Of a stretch of 36,947 nucleotides of DNA, positions 25,872 through 35,236 are shown one piece after another. The notes beneath the pieces are model-generated. The model saw only the letters and a program-made list of their open reading frames with translations, searched no databases and had not been told where the DNA came from. Source of the stretch: Candidatus Cloacimonadota bacterium (GTDB lineage Bacteria; Cloacimonadota; Cloacimonadia; JGIOTU-2); NCBI GenBank assembly GCA_030611765.1, contig JAUWPE010000012.1, positions 1 to 36,947 on the forward strand, written 5' to 3'. Within the stretch, counting starts at the first letter, position 1, and each line of letters starts with the position of its first letter. The position numbers and the translations under genes were made by a program.

Positions 25872-26846
25872 ATGAAAAAAGTCTTATTCGTCATTATACT
25901 TCTTTTATTTTCTGCATCACTTCCCGCCGAAGAAGTAATGATGTTCACTGCAAATCAATATTTTATGTCCCGGATATACACCCTTTCCACAAATGGAACC
26001 GTGCAAAATTATTTTTCTTATGACAACTATCATTTCTGCGATATGGAAGTCGTGAACAACGAACTCTACGCAGTTGATGCTTTTGCACCCCGCCTTTATA
26101 AAGTTGATATCGACACCGGTGATCTCGAAGTCATCATCGATGATTGGTCACTTTTCTACTTCTATGATGTTGCCTTTGACGGCACGTATTTCTATGTAAC
26201 CGAGTGGGATTTGAACCGCTATGACATAAATGGAATTAAAGACGGCACTGCATCATTCAGTGAAGATGTGTATGGCAGTGCCTGGGATGGACAGTTTCTC
26301 TGGATGCTGAATGACAACGCCCAGATCAAGTGCTGGGATGTATCACTATGGCCCAACCTAATTGAAATAACCGCAAATGCTTTTTCTCCACCTTCTTCTA
26401 CCTGCAGGGGTTTGTGGTTTGACGGCACCTATTTTTGGTCAACTGAAGGGTTAGACGGCAGTTTGGGATATATCTATCAATTCGATTATTCGGGGCAGGT
26501 TATTGATCAAATCTTAGCTCCAGCATGGGTCGGGTTTGGTGTGTGCAAACTAGATCAAGGAGTTTCGATTGATGATCCATATCAGGACAATGCTTTGAAG
26601 CTGACTGTTGCACCCAATCCATTCATGAATGATATATCTGTTTCTTTTTTATTACCTGAACAGGAAAAGATCTCTTTCGAACTATTTGATATCAGAGGAA
26701 AAAAAATTGATACACTGCTTTCAGGACAATGTTCTGCTGGTATGAATAGGTATCAATTGAATATTCTGAATCTTAAAAGTGGCGTATATTTCTTAAAATT
26801 CATTACTGAAGATTCCGTAGAAATCCAAAAAATCATCCATCTCTGA
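25872..26846 (+). CDS. Secreted protein with beta-propeller-like body and T9SS type A sorting domain
   Basis: The track starts at a GTG (25863); the ATG at 25872 begins a proper signal peptide, MKKVLFVIILLLFSASLPAEE. The body (about 25-235) has repeated blades with motifs such as FDGTYFYVTEW, WDGQFLWMLND and FDGTYFWSTEG, suggesting a propeller. The last 80 residues, from LKLTVAPNPFMNDISVSF to the GVYFLKFIT end, are the Por/T9SS-type C-terminal sorting domain. The protein would be exported across both membranes if a type IX system exists in the genome; none of its genes are in this window. Confidence 0.85.
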   Translation: MKKVLFVIILLLFSASLPAEEVMMFTANQYFMSRIYTLSTNGTVQNYFSYDNYHFCDMEVVNNELYAVDAFAPRLYKVDIDTGDLEVIIDDWSLFYFYDVAFDGTYFYVTEWDLNRYDINGIKDGTASFSEDVYGSAWDGQFLWMLNDNAQIKCWDVSLWPNLIEITANAFSPPSSTCRGLWFDGTYFWSTEGLDGSLGYIYQFDYSGQVIDQILAPAWVGFGVCKLDQGVSIDDPYQDNALKLTVAPNPFMNDISVSFLLPEQEKISFELFDIRGKKIDTLLSGQCSAGMNRYQLNILNLKSGVYFLKFITEDSVEIQKIIHL

Positions 26847-26933
26847 CAGCAACTTTTGCAATACGAGAAAACACAATTAGCTTGACGTAATCACCCCATA
26901 TTCGGTTCTCTACACACACGAGGTTCATGAAAT

Positions 26934-29810
26934 ATGGCAATAAAAGAGAAAGGATATCCTACTTTTGAATTCATCGCAGTGGATACTGAAACCACTGGTT
27001 TGGATGCGTCAAAAGAGGATATGATCGAGATTGGCGCTGTCCATTTCAAAGACGGCGAGCAGGTGCGATCATTCCAAACCTTTATCCATATCAACAGGAC
27101 TCTGCCCGAAGCGATAAAAGTCCTTACTCATATTTCGGATAAGAACCTTGTGAATGCACCTTCGCTCAAAATGGCATTGCAGGATTTTATTGAATTCATA
27201 GGCAATACTCCGCTCTGTTTTCATAATGCAGGATTTGATCTCGGATTTCTTAACGAATCTCTTGGTAGATGCAATCTTTCTCCAATCAAAAATAAATATT
27301 ATGACACGCTGGATCTTTCTCGAATATTTCTCCCTCATTTGAAGTCTCATGCCCTCGGCTCTGTCGCGGAATATTTCGACATCATCAATCAGCAGGCACA
27401 CAGGGGGCAGAATGATGCGCAGGCAACAGGTGAAATTTTTCACTCGATCACAGATTTCATTATCAACTACATCGACCTGAAGCTGGTGAAACAGGTCGAG
27501 GAGATCGTATCCTTTGCATTTCAGCAAAATGCAATGCTGGCATATCTGAAAAAGATTCTCAGCTATCTTACAAAAATGTATCTGCAGAGGCAGAAGCAGA
27601 ACGCTCCCACAATTCTTTTCTTCACCAGACCAAATTATATCACAAATATTGAGAAGGGCGAACCTCCGAGTACAGTTATTGATGAAAACGAGATCCTGCA
27701 ACTTTTTGAAGAAGGCGGCTCACTCGCAGAAAATTTCGGGAAATATGAATATCGTGAAGGTCAGATCGATATGGTTTCCTGGGTTACCGAGGCATATCAG
27801 AAAGGAAATATTCTTCTCATCGAAGCAGGGACAGGCGTCGGCAAATCACTTGCCTATCTCATTCCTTCCATTTACTATTCGAAATTTTCAAAACAGAGAA
27901 TAATCATTTCGACAAATACAAAAAACCTTCAGGAGCAGCTCTTTTTCAAAGATATCCCAACTGTTCAGGAAACCACAGACCTCACATTCTCAGCAGCACT
28001 TTTGAAAGGCAGATCAAACTATCTCTGCATGAGAAAATGGTATAATGTGCTTTCCGACATAAACGGATATCTCACGCAATATGAGATGAAATTCCTGCTC
28101 AATCTTATTATTTGGGCAGCGATGACCAAAACCGGAGACGTGGAAGAAAATCACTCTTTCAAACCCTATCAGAGCGGGTTGTGGTCAAAAGTCGCATCAG
28201 ACAGCACCTCATGCCACGGCAGGAAATGTCCATATAACACGGATTGCTTTGTCATGAAGATCCGTAAATTTGCAGAGAATGCAAACCTCGTTATCATCAA
28301 TCATGCTCTGCTCCTTTCTGATGCTGCAAATGATTTTTCAGTCCTTGGAAATTATACAAACCTTGTGATCGATGAGGCGCATAATCTTCCTAATGCTGCT
28401 GCTATACATTTCGGATTTTCCATCACAATGCCTGATCTTCTTAATATCACACGCAAGCTATTAACAAAGGGCGAATACCAGTACGGAATTATTAACAATC
28501 TCCGGATCGGCATCACAAAAAGTACGCTGCCCGAGGAGAAAAAGAAAATATATAAAAGCATTCTAGATGAATGCGAAGATCCAATAGATACTATCGAGTC
28601 TCAGGGCAAAGATTTTTTCCAATATCTGACACAGATCGTACTCACAAGAGGAAGTTACAAGAAACTTCGTTTCCAAAATCTTGATGTATTCAAACCAGCT
28701 CAAGTGCCCCTCGAAGACATCAGCAGCTCGCTTTCTGAGATAAACAAAAAACTTACCAGATTGCATACCGCTCTTCTCGATGTGAAACCCCAGACCTTTC
28801 CCAAATACGATCAAAACATGTCTGATCTCGAGGGCAGCATCAATCAGATAGTGGAACTAATTGTGTGCTTTGAGCATGTATTCAATCCGGATTTCGAGAA
28901 CTATGCATTCTGGCTGGAGACATCGGACAATTCCTTCAAGCCGGATTTTATGCCTCGTTCGGCGATCATGGTTGCACCCATTGAGGTGAACGAGCCGCTT
29001 TTTAAATATTTCTGGGATAGACTTGAAACTGCTATCCTCACTTCCGCCACCCTTGCGATACGGCAGGAATTCAAATTCTACAAGCATCTTACAGGTCTTG
29101 AAGAAGTCGAGCAGAGCCGGCTTATGGAATACATTGCCTCTTCTCCTTTTGATTATCCCAAGCAGATGAAAGTGCTCATTCCTGACTTTCTTCCAAATCC
29201 CAAAGACCCTTTCTTCACACCTCAGGCGCTCTCATTAGTAGAGGAAATTCTCAGCGCACACAAAAAGGGAACGCTTGTTCTTTTTACCTCTTACAAAGAC
29301 CTCGATGCTGCATATACAGAGCTTTCTACTTCGACAATAAAGAGTGAGATGACTCTCCTCGCACAAGGAAAAAGCGGTTCCAGAACAACCATACTCGACA
29401 TCTTTCGTAATGATGAGAATTCCGTATTGCTCGGCACAAAAAGTTTTTGGGAAGGAGTCGATGTTCAGGGTAAATCTCTGGAAATACTCGTCCTGTTCCG
29501 GCTTCCTTTCCTGGTTCCGACAGAACCCCTTGTGGAAGCACATCTGGACAAACTCACTGCGGAAGGAAAAAATTCATTTCTGCATTACACTCTGCCCATC
29601 TCATTGCTTCATTTCAAGCAGGGCTTCGGACGCCTGATCAGGAACAAAACCGATAAAGGCGTTGTTATCATACTTGATTCACGGATCTTTAAAAAAAACT
29701 ATGGTCGTTATTTTATTAATGTTATGCCCCTGCATCCCAATAGAGTATCCAGTCCCCTGGAAATAACAGACCACATTACAAATTGGTTCATAGAAACTCA
29801 CACGCCATAA
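26934..29810 (+). CDS. dinG: DnaQ-type 3'-5' exonuclease fused to a DinG-family helicase
   Basis: A 958-aa fusion. The N-terminal exonuclease (about 1-180) has DEDD motifs: VDTETTGL, then FHNAGFDLGFL, then HRGQNDAQAT. The XPD/DinG helicase part has Walker A EAGTGVGKS, DEAH box VIDEAHNL, and motifs V/VI in LGTKSFWEGVDVQG and GFGRLIRNKTD. Four Cys (LCMRKW, SCHGRKCPY, TDCF) sit where XPD and E. coli DinG hold a 4Fe-4S cluster. Role: probably repair of structured or stalled DNA. Exonuclease-helicase fusions of this form are typical of Gram-positive DinG and appear in other phyla; in S. aureus the helicase activity is weak. Followed at 11 nt by the DUF3108 gene. Confidence 0.93.
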   Translation: MAIKEKGYPTFEFIAVDTETTGLDASKEDMIEIGAVHFKDGEQVRSFQTFIHINRTLPEAIKVLTHISDKNLVNAPSLKMALQDFIEFIGNTPLCFHNAGFDLGFLNESLGRCNLSPIKNKYYDTLDLSRIFLPHLKSHALGSVAEYFDIINQQAHRGQNDAQATGEIFHSITDFIINYIDLKLVKQVEEIVSFAFQQNAMLAYLKKILSYLTKMYLQRQKQNAPTILFFTRPNYITNIEKGEPPSTVIDENEILQLFEEGGSLAENFGKYEYREGQIDMVSWVTEAYQKGNILLIEAGTGVGKSLAYLIPSIYYSKFSKQRIIISTNTKNLQEQLFFKDIPTVQETTDLTFSAALLKGRSNYLCMRKWYNVLSDINGYLTQYEMKFLLNLIIWAAMTKTGDVEENHSFKPYQSGLWSKVASDSTSCHGRKCPYNTDCFVMKIRKFAENANLVIINHALLLSDAANDFSVLGNYTNLVIDEAHNLPNAAAIHFGFSITMPDLLNITRKLLTKGEYQYGIINNLRIGITKSTLPEEKKKIYKSILDECEDPIDTIESQGKDFFQYLTQIVLTRGSYKKLRFQNLDVFKPAQVPLEDISSSLSEINKKLTRLHTALLDVKPQTFPKYDQNMSDLEGSINQIVELIVCFEHVFNPDFENYAFWLETSDNSFKPDFMPRSAIMVAPIEVNEPLFKYFWDRLETAILTSATLAIRQEFKFYKHLTGLEEVEQSRLMEYIASSPFDYPKQMKVLIPDFLPNPKDPFFTPQALSLVEEILSAHKKGTLVLFTSYKDLDAAYTELSTSTIKSEMTLLAQGKSGSRTTILDIFRNDENSVLLGTKSFWEGVDVQGKSLEILVLFRLPFLVPTEPLVEAHLDKLTAEGKNSFLHYTLPISLLHFKQGFGRLIRNKTDKGVVIILDSRIFKKNYGRYFINVMPLHPNRVSSPLEITDHITNWFIETHTP

Positions 29811-29821
29811 GGAGAAATATT

Positions 29822-30598
29822 TTGAAGATCTCAAAAATACTCATCCCGATTTTCTTATTAATATTGCTGTCTTTCAGCTTACTTCACGGTCAAGATAAAT
29901 CACCCTTTAAGATCGACGAGAAGCTCATTTACAGTACGAATTTCGGTGTCGTGAACGCTGGCACTTTTACCATGTCACTGGAAGATGGCGGTGAAATTAT
30001 GGGTCATCCCTGCTACCTTATCAAGACAACATCGAGAACAAATCCAGTCTTTGATCTTGTGTATAAGATACGCGATGAAACAGAATCCTACTGGGATAAA
30101 GACCAATTTGTTGTTCGCAAATTTATCAAGCGCATTTCTGAAGGAAGCTGGAAGCAATATCGCATTCATTACTACTTTCCTGAAGATACGACCTACTATT
30201 ATGTGACATACAAAAAGGGTGGTCAGACTAAAAAGCAGAGCACCTCACTTACTGATCCTCAGGATACGTACACCATCATCTACTGGGTGCGCCTGCAGAA
30301 TCTGGTCGTGGGCGACACACTGCATCTGAACATCAGTCTCGATGGAGATAATCATCCTGTAAAACTGCTTGTAGAGAAGAAAGAGATATTGAATACGATT
30401 TTCGGTGAAAAGGAATGCTTCAAGATCACTCCGATCATTCCTGAGGTGTCACAGAAAAGAACCTCCATAGTGATGGACATCTGGGTTACTGATGATGAAT
30501 ACAAAATACCGGTAAAACTGGTCATAAAAATAAAATATGGAAACTTTACTATGTCCCTGAAAGATGCTGAAAATACCGGATTGAGCACAAATAATTAG
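29822..30598 (+). CDS. DUF3108 secreted protein
   Basis: The track uses a GTG at 29783 inside dinG. The better start is the TTG at 29822, 7 nt after GGAG, which makes the protein begin with a signal peptide (MKISKILIPIFLLILLSFSL then HGQD). The body, about 230 aa, is all-beta and carries DUF3108 features: EKLIYSTNFGVVNAGTFTM, TNPVFDLVYKIRDETESYWD and the terminal KIPVKLVIKIKYGNFTMSL. Family members are periplasmic or outer-membrane proteins of unknown function. No lipobox. Confidence 0.85.
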   Translation: MKISKILIPIFLLILLSFSLLHGQDKSPFKIDEKLIYSTNFGVVNAGTFTMSLEDGGEIMGHPCYLIKTTSRTNPVFDLVYKIRDETESYWDKDQFVVRKFIKRISEGSWKQYRIHYYFPEDTTYYYVTYKKGGQTKKQSTSLTDPQDTYTIIYWVRLQNLVVGDTLHLNISLDGDNHPVKLLVEKKEILNTIFGEKECFKITPIIPEVSQKRTSIVMDIWVTDDEYKIPVKLVIKIKYGNFTMSLKDAENTGLSTNN

Positions 30599-30601
30599 TT
30601 C

Positions 30602-31633
30602 ATGAAAAAGTTTGTCGTATCCGATTTTGATTATGAACTTCCGGAAGGAATGATCGCACAGTTTCCTTCTGAAAAGAGAGAAGAGTCCAAACTGATGATC
30701 GTGAACCGAAAAGAAAACTCTATTTCGATCGATATTTTCAAAAACATATTAAACCATCTGGATTCGAATGATCTTCTTGTTATGAATGAGACGAAGGTCA
30801 TACCTGCGCGGCTGGTTGGCAAAAAACCTACCGGAGGTAAGATCGAAGTCCTGCTTCTTGAGCAGGTTGATGACCTTACGTGGAAATGTCTTGTGAAACC
30901 CGGGCGTCGCCTGAAGATCGGCTCTGAGATGATACTTGGAAATCTGCTACACGGCAAAATTATCGAATGGGGAGAAAAAGGTGAACGGCTTATTCAGTTT
31001 TCCTATGAAGGAGATTTTTTTAAGATCATTGAATCAATTGGGAAAGTGCCACTTCCGCCATACATAAAAAGAGAAGCAACCGAGCTGGATGCCGAGCGTT
31101 ATCAAACGGTTTTTGCAGACAAGGAGGGCTCTGTCGCAGCGCCAACCGCGGGTTTGCACTTCACTCCGGAATTGCTCAACACATTGGAATCAAACGGAAT
31201 TTCCTCTGCAAAAGTTAACCTCCGTATTGGGCTGGATACCTTCCGTCCGGTCATGGTCGAGCACATAAAAGATCATACAATGCATACCGAATACTGCTCC
31301 GTCTCACCTGCTGAAGCACAAAAAATAAACAACGCAATCGAAAATGGGAAGAACATTGTCGCAGTGGGTACTACGAGTGTACGAACCCTTGAAAGTTTTG
31401 CACACGGCAGGCATATTGTATCTGGAAATAAGCACACGGATATTTTTATTTATCCGGGATATTCCTTCAAAATAGTTGATAAACTTATCACAAATTTTCA
31501 CCTTCCCCGCTCAACTTTGCTTATGCTTGTATCTGCATTTGCAGGATATGAATTTATTATGGAAGCATACAAAACAGCTATTAAAGAAAATTTCAGATTC
31601 TACAGCTATGGCGATGCAATGATGATTTTATAG
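30602..31633 (+). CDS. queA: tRNA preQ1(34) S-adenosylmethionine ribosyltransferase-isomerase
   Basis: QueA moves the ribosyl part of SAM to preQ1 at tRNA position 34 to form epoxyqueuosine. 343 aa is the usual length. Family motifs: DFDYELPEGMIAQFP at the start, VMNETKVIPARLVG, VAAPTAGLHFTPELL, KVNLRIGLDTFRPV, VAVGTTSVRTLES and the C-terminal TNFHLPRSTLLMLVSAF. It follows the DUF3108 gene by 3 nt. No other queuosine gene is in the window. Confidence 0.97.
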   Translation: MKKFVVSDFDYELPEGMIAQFPSEKREESKLMIVNRKENSISIDIFKNILNHLDSNDLLVMNETKVIPARLVGKKPTGGKIEVLLLEQVDDLTWKCLVKPGRRLKIGSEMILGNLLHGKIIEWGEKGERLIQFSYEGDFFKIIESIGKVPLPPYIKREATELDAERYQTVFADKEGSVAAPTAGLHFTPELLNTLESNGISSAKVNLRIGLDTFRPVMVEHIKDHTMHTEYCSVSPAEAQKINNAIENGKNIVAVGTTSVRTLESFAHGRHIVSGNKHTDIFIYPGYSFKIVDKLITNFHLPRSTLLMLVSAFAGYEFIMEAYKTAIKENFRFYSYGDAMMIL

Positions 31634-31671
31634 TTATGAAAAGAAGTATAGTTTTAAATCAAATGTATTCT

Positions 31672-31697
31672 CGTTCCCAAAGCCCACTTTGGGAACG
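31672..31697. repeat. Perfect palindrome CGTTCCCAAAG-ccca-CTTTGGGAACG
   Basis: Eleven-bp arms and a 4-base loop, within the 5' part of the annotated PAP2 ORF. The arm length and short loop resemble the palindrome at 14622-14647, though the sequence differs. It is likely an extragenic repeat unit, which argues that the PAP2 gene really begins downstream of it. Confidence 0.7.
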
Positions 31698-31737
31698 CAA
31701 TAATAAACCAAATCCTATTTGTGTGTTGCACCATTCG

Positions 31738-32544
31738 ATGCTTGATTTGATAGTAGTTATAATGATCCTTTCGACATTCATTTTACTCTCCTCCTATATG
31801 CTTCAGGCACAAGAGCATGACTATTATTTAAATCCGAAATTCGTTTCTGATGCCTTCGATAACACTGTTGAAGTATTCAAATCTCCTTTGCATTGGGAAT
31901 CGGGAGATTGGCTGAAGGCAGGTATCTTCGCCGGATCAGCTATCTTGCTCTATACCTATGACAGGCAGATGCAGGATTTTGTTCAGGATCATAAAACAGA
32001 ATTTCTTACTTCTTTCGCTGATGTGACAAACTCTCTTGGCAACGGGTATGTGGTGCTTCCGGCAGAAGCGTTATTATATTGTTATGGACACATTGCCGAT
32101 GATGAAAGGGCACGAAGAATTTCTCTTGAGATGCTTGAAAGTTTTGCTATCGTAGGAGTAACGGTGAATGGATTAAAATTTCTCACACACCGGCATCGTC
32201 CCTCAGTTTCAGACTCTCCCGACATCTGGGATGGACCATCTTTTTCCTCTCATAACATCGCTTTTCCTTCTGGACATGCTGCTGTTGCTTTTAGCTGGGC
32301 GACTGTTTTGGCAGAGGAATTTTCAGACAAACCTATTGTCGGTATCATATCTTACACTCTCGCTGCAAGTACGGCTTTTTCAAGGATATATAATAACAAG
32401 CACTGGGTTTCTGATGTGTTTGTTGGTGCTGTGCTCAGTCATATTATCACGAAAAAGATCGTTTCTCTTCATGCTGAAAAGGATCAAAATAGCATTACAG
32501 TAAATCCACTACCTCGCGGATTTTCTATTTCTTTTACATTTTAG
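31738..32544 (+). CDS. PAP2-family membrane-associated phosphatase
   Basis: The track starts at 31636, but the first 34 codons include the palindrome and look non-coding. The in-frame ATG at 31738 begins MLDLIVVIMILSTFILL, a proper signal or anchor segment, so I prefer it (268 aa); neither start has a clear ribosome site. Catalytic motifs of the PAP2/acid phosphatase family are complete: KFLTHRHRP (KxxxxxxRP), FPSGHAAVAF (PSGH) and SRIYNNKHWVSD (SRxxxxxHxxxD). Substrates are typically lipid phosphates (undecaprenyl or phosphatidylglycerol phosphate) on the periplasmic side. It follows queA closely. Confidence 0.85.
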   Translation: MLDLIVVIMILSTFILLSSYMLQAQEHDYYLNPKFVSDAFDNTVEVFKSPLHWESGDWLKAGIFAGSAILLYTYDRQMQDFVQDHKTEFLTSFADVTNSLGNGYVVLPAEALLYCYGHIADDERARRISLEMLESFAIVGVTVNGLKFLTHRHRPSVSDSPDIWDGPSFSSHNIAFPSGHAAVAFSWATVLAEEFSDKPIVGIISYTLAASTAFSRIYNNKHWVSDVFVGAVLSHIITKKIVSLHAEKDQNSITVNPLPRGFSISFTF

Positions 32545-32559
32545 GATTTATAAGCACTG

Positions 32560-32631
32560 GACTTCACAGTCAGCGTAGCTGGCGTGGAGTTCAGAGCGCA
32601 TCTTGCTTTCATACTGAACTCCATGTGACTT
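32560..32631. repeat. Hairpin element between PAP2 and serpin genes
   Basis: Plus strand: CTGGACTTCAC pairs over 11 positions with GTGGAGTTCAG if G-U pairs are allowed, with CAGC/GCTG inside. TGGAGTTCAG can also pair perfectly with CTGAACTCCA further right. So two mutually exclusive hairpins share an arm. The 124-bp gap separates convergent genes, so a transcription stop is plausible, although no long T tract follows directly. Confidence 0.5.
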
Positions 32632-32668
32632 TTTTGTTCGCTGGGTTGGTTTGCTACATGTTTTTTTA

Positions 32669-33889
32669 TTATTCTGTCGGATCGACAATTCTGCCGACAA
32701 ATAAAATACTTCCCGTCTGGTTTTCACGGATCAAAAACATAAAGGGGTGATCTGCCCGAAAAATCAACGGCTTTACAGCTACACTTTTCATCATAACTAC
32801 CGCTGTTGCTGCAGCAGCTTCCGTGCCTTCTTCATTTACATCCACAAATGCTTTGTGAATTACCTTGCTAATAAAAAGATCTTCTGTTCCGGTCATCCTG
32901 GAAAAATCAGCTGGAGGAAGTGAAAAGGCACTCGGCATTCCCATATCATACAATACTTGAGATAATTCAAATTCGCAAGTGGTTTTAAATTTAGGAATAC
33001 TGACTAAAATTTCTGATTCATGGCTTCCCATAAGTTCATCTATCCAGATTTTTACCGTATCGTTTGTTAAAACTTTTTCGAATTCTGCCAAGCCATCAAT
33101 CTTTTTGGGCAAAAATATGATCATGGATAGTTCATTACCTTCATAGGGTAATTCTAATGCGCAAAACTTATCAAAATCTTTATATCTGAAATCTGATCTT
33201 TGGCTCATCATGGGAACTTTGATGGTTTTGTCAGGGGAAACATAAAAATCTGTTTTCGTAGTTTTTGTTGAGTCGAATTGACTTTGCCAGTTACCCTTGA
33301 AATAGATCGCATTGCACAGAACCAATCGTGTTAACGAATTGAGCATTGGCGGTTTTATCAATTCTTTGATCTTGTCATGAGTTTTCTTTTCCACCCAGTT
33401 ATTTATTTGCTTTCGTGCAGCTTCTCTCTTTGTGATAAAATCAACAAAATACAAGCCGGCATCATAATATTTTTTGTTCAAATCGATGAAAGTATCCAGG
33501 AATTTAAAACTTTTTTGCGCCCACAGGGAGTTAGCTATACTTATTTGAACATCCCCTTTATTTTGAATAGCATTCAAATCCGACTGGAGTTTTGAAAACG
33601 CCGGATGCAGACTTTCCTGCGTGAGCGGAAAATGCAGGACCTGTGCCATTTGTTTTTCGGTTTCTCCCCGTGCACCAGCATAGGTCATAGCAAGTGCGGT
33701 TGAAATACTATAGGGTGAAAAGAATAAATTCCCCTTTGCCCCTTTAAGTTCTTGATACAGATCAAAACCGAAATCGCTATTCCCTTTTACAACTGTTTGC
33801 AGATCTTTATTTATTTTCGCAAAAGCAGAAGAAGAGAACAGGCAAATAACTATCGTGATAATTAGAATAAAAGTAAATTTAGTTTTCAT
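32669..33889 (-). CDS. Secreted serpin (serine protease inhibitor)
   Basis: A 406-aa serpin with a signal peptide (MKTKFTFILIITIVICLFSS, cut after SAFA). Serpin landmarks: NLFFSPYSISTALAM, ARGETEKQM, LVLCNAIYFKGNW, ELPYEGNELSMIIFLP and the end FRADHPFMFLIR. The reactive-centre hinge GTEAAAATAV is the small-residue form of inhibitory serpins, so it can probably insert its loop and trap proteases. The scissile bond falls in or near MMKSVAV, so P1 cannot be fixed from sequence. Exported to the periplasm or outside, presumably guarding against host, prey or own proteases. AAGGA site before the ATG. Confidence 0.95.
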   Translation of the reverse strand: MKTKFTFILIITIVICLFSSSAFAKINKDLQTVVKGNSDFGFDLYQELKGAKGNLFFSPYSISTALAMTYAGARGETEKQMAQVLHFPLTQESLHPAFSKLQSDLNAIQNKGDVQISIANSLWAQKSFKFLDTFIDLNKKYYDAGLYFVDFITKREAARKQINNWVEKKTHDKIKELIKPPMLNSLTRLVLCNAIYFKGNWQSQFDSTKTTKTDFYVSPDKTIKVPMMSQRSDFRYKDFDKFCALELPYEGNELSMIIFLPKKIDGLAEFEKVLTNDTVKIWIDELMGSHESEILVSIPKFKTTCEFELSQVLYDMGMPSAFSLPPADFSRMTGTEDLFISKVIHKAFVDVNEEGTEAAAATAVVMMKSVAVKPLIFRADHPFMFLIRENQTGSILFVGRIVDPTE

Positions 33890-34206
33890 TTTAATCCTTT
33901 ATTTTTAAGTACAATGTATTAGCTCACCTGTTATGGTTCGCCAACTGGAACGGAACATATATATTCTATTATATAGAGTTGTCATTCATGAAGTCCAGCA
34001 TTAAATAAATTTCTTAAACCTATCATAAAATCAAATCAGTTTTTTACTGAAAGCAATTAGGAATAACGTTTCTGGCATATGAAACGTTGCTCAATTCGAA
34101 GCGTTTCCTTATCAAGTTGTAGTACCGTTGATTAAATGTTATTTCGTTTAAATATAGCACTTTCTACGCAATGTTTTATGATGCCGTGTTATGGGCTGGC
34201 ACTTAT
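33890..34206. other. Intergenic stretch at the edge of the defence island
   Basis: 317 bp without a gene. It holds an inverted repeat AACGTTTC-tggcatat-GAAACGTT (34065-34088, perfect 8-bp arms), a further copy of GCGTTTC nearby at about 34102, and a GCCCATAAC motif on the minus strand next to the Shedu stop (about 34180-34200). The serpin promoter must lie in the left part, but I see no clear -35/-10 pair. Confidence 0.5.
34065..34088. repeat. Inverted repeat AACGTTTC / GAAACGTT
   Basis: Perfect 8-bp arms with an 8-base loop containing CATATG-like tggcatat, at the left edge of the accessory region. Together with nearby GCGTTTC and GCCCATAAC motifs it could be part of a recombination site; alternatively it is simply a regulatory hairpin. 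Confidence 0.5.
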
Positions 34207-35184
34207 TTAAATATTCAATATTCTTTTAGCTCTCATTAATACATAATCATATGTTAATATTGATAAGTTATGATACTCAGAATTTAATATTCTATATGCC
34301 TCTTTGTGCTCTTTAGTCCAATCGTTTGAACGACCAAAAATCAAAACGCATCTAGGTTTTATAGTTTTTATAAAATCAACTCGCTCAAGGAATTTTAAAC
34401 TATTTGCCTCCCTCTCAATTTCATAAATGTATCTAGATGCTTGCGTAACAGCTTTAATTAAATCTGTTGAAGGAACTAAATTATTATGGTCTTTCTTATC
34501 CATCCAAAATTTCAGATTCCCTTCGGGTCTTTTTATCTCAATGATATCTAGAAATCCATCATATGCTTCCATTAAAAAATCAGAGATGTTAGAGGTGTCA
34601 ATCTCTCTATCATCAAGAATTCTTACAAACTCACTTCCTAATACCCAATCATTTTTCTCAAACCATTATTGCCACTTGTGCTCTGCTAAATTATCTTCTA
34701 ACATTACCTCAAATTCTTTAACAGCATTTACCTTTTGAATATTCTGTAAACCCATTAATAAGTCTGCTGGTAATATTTCATTATCAACTATAAATTCAAT
34801 TAATTCTGATTTTTTAGGATTAGCAAATAAGGCTTGCAAATGTGAGATTTGTTTTTTATCAAATTTCTCATTAAGTAGAATATATTCCTTAATCCCTTTT
34901 TTAAAAGGCTTATGGTTTTCTTGTAGAAACGCAATCAGATTATGAAATTCTTCTTTATCCAGAGTCAAGGCACTTTTAGGTTCTGATACCTCTGGGATTT
35001 CTTGATTCGAAAGGATAAGACCTGTTTTCTTTTTATACCTACCTATTTTTAGTCTGACGTCATCTACATTATGAGAATGAGGAATTTTCCAAAAAGCCAC
35101 ACGAGAAACAACGGTCTTTTTGTCTTTAAGAATCCCGAATAAATAATCTAATCCTTTTGTTGTTGTTCCTTTATGTGTTTTCAT
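34207..35184 (-). pseudogene. Shedu nuclease (DUF4263) gene broken by one in-frame TAA
   Basis: Two track ORFs (34666-35184 and 34207-34572) are one reading frame interrupted by a single TAA at 34668-34666: ...EHKWQ-stop-WFEKNDWVLGSEF.... Reading through gives about 325 codons. The C-terminal part is the Shedu/DUF4263 nuclease: AYDGFLDIIEIKRP holds the PD-(D/E)xK-type catalytic D..ExK, and QASRYIYEIE the later conserved Gln/Tyr. Shedu is a single-gene anti-phage system. The N-terminal part has KFDKKQISHLQALF-type helical sequence and fits variable Shedu sensor domains. One base (CAA to TAA) would explain the stop. Decay, an assembly error, or a deliberate off-state are the options. Confidence 0.85.
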
Positions 35185-35203
35185 AGCTTCTTACTTAGTG
35201 CTT

Positions 35204-35236
35204 GCCCATAACGATTTGTGTATGAAGCGTTGGGCG
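35204..35236. repeat. attC-like imperfect inverted repeat between M.EcoRI-type and Shedu genes
   Basis: Minus strand: GCCCAAC-gcttcatacacaaatc-GTTATGGGC. The left side matches the integron attC core RYYYAAC and the right side is GTT(AT)GGGC, so the arms pair over 8 bp with a two-base bulge. A related GCCCATAAC motif follows the Shedu gene at about 34180-34200. The unit is shorter than typical attC (57 bp or more), so it may be only similar in shape. Confidence 0.4.

Noticed and set aside
27069-27701. 210-aa minus-strand ORF inside dinG
   Set aside because: Shadow of the exonuclease domain; no start signals or family motifs.
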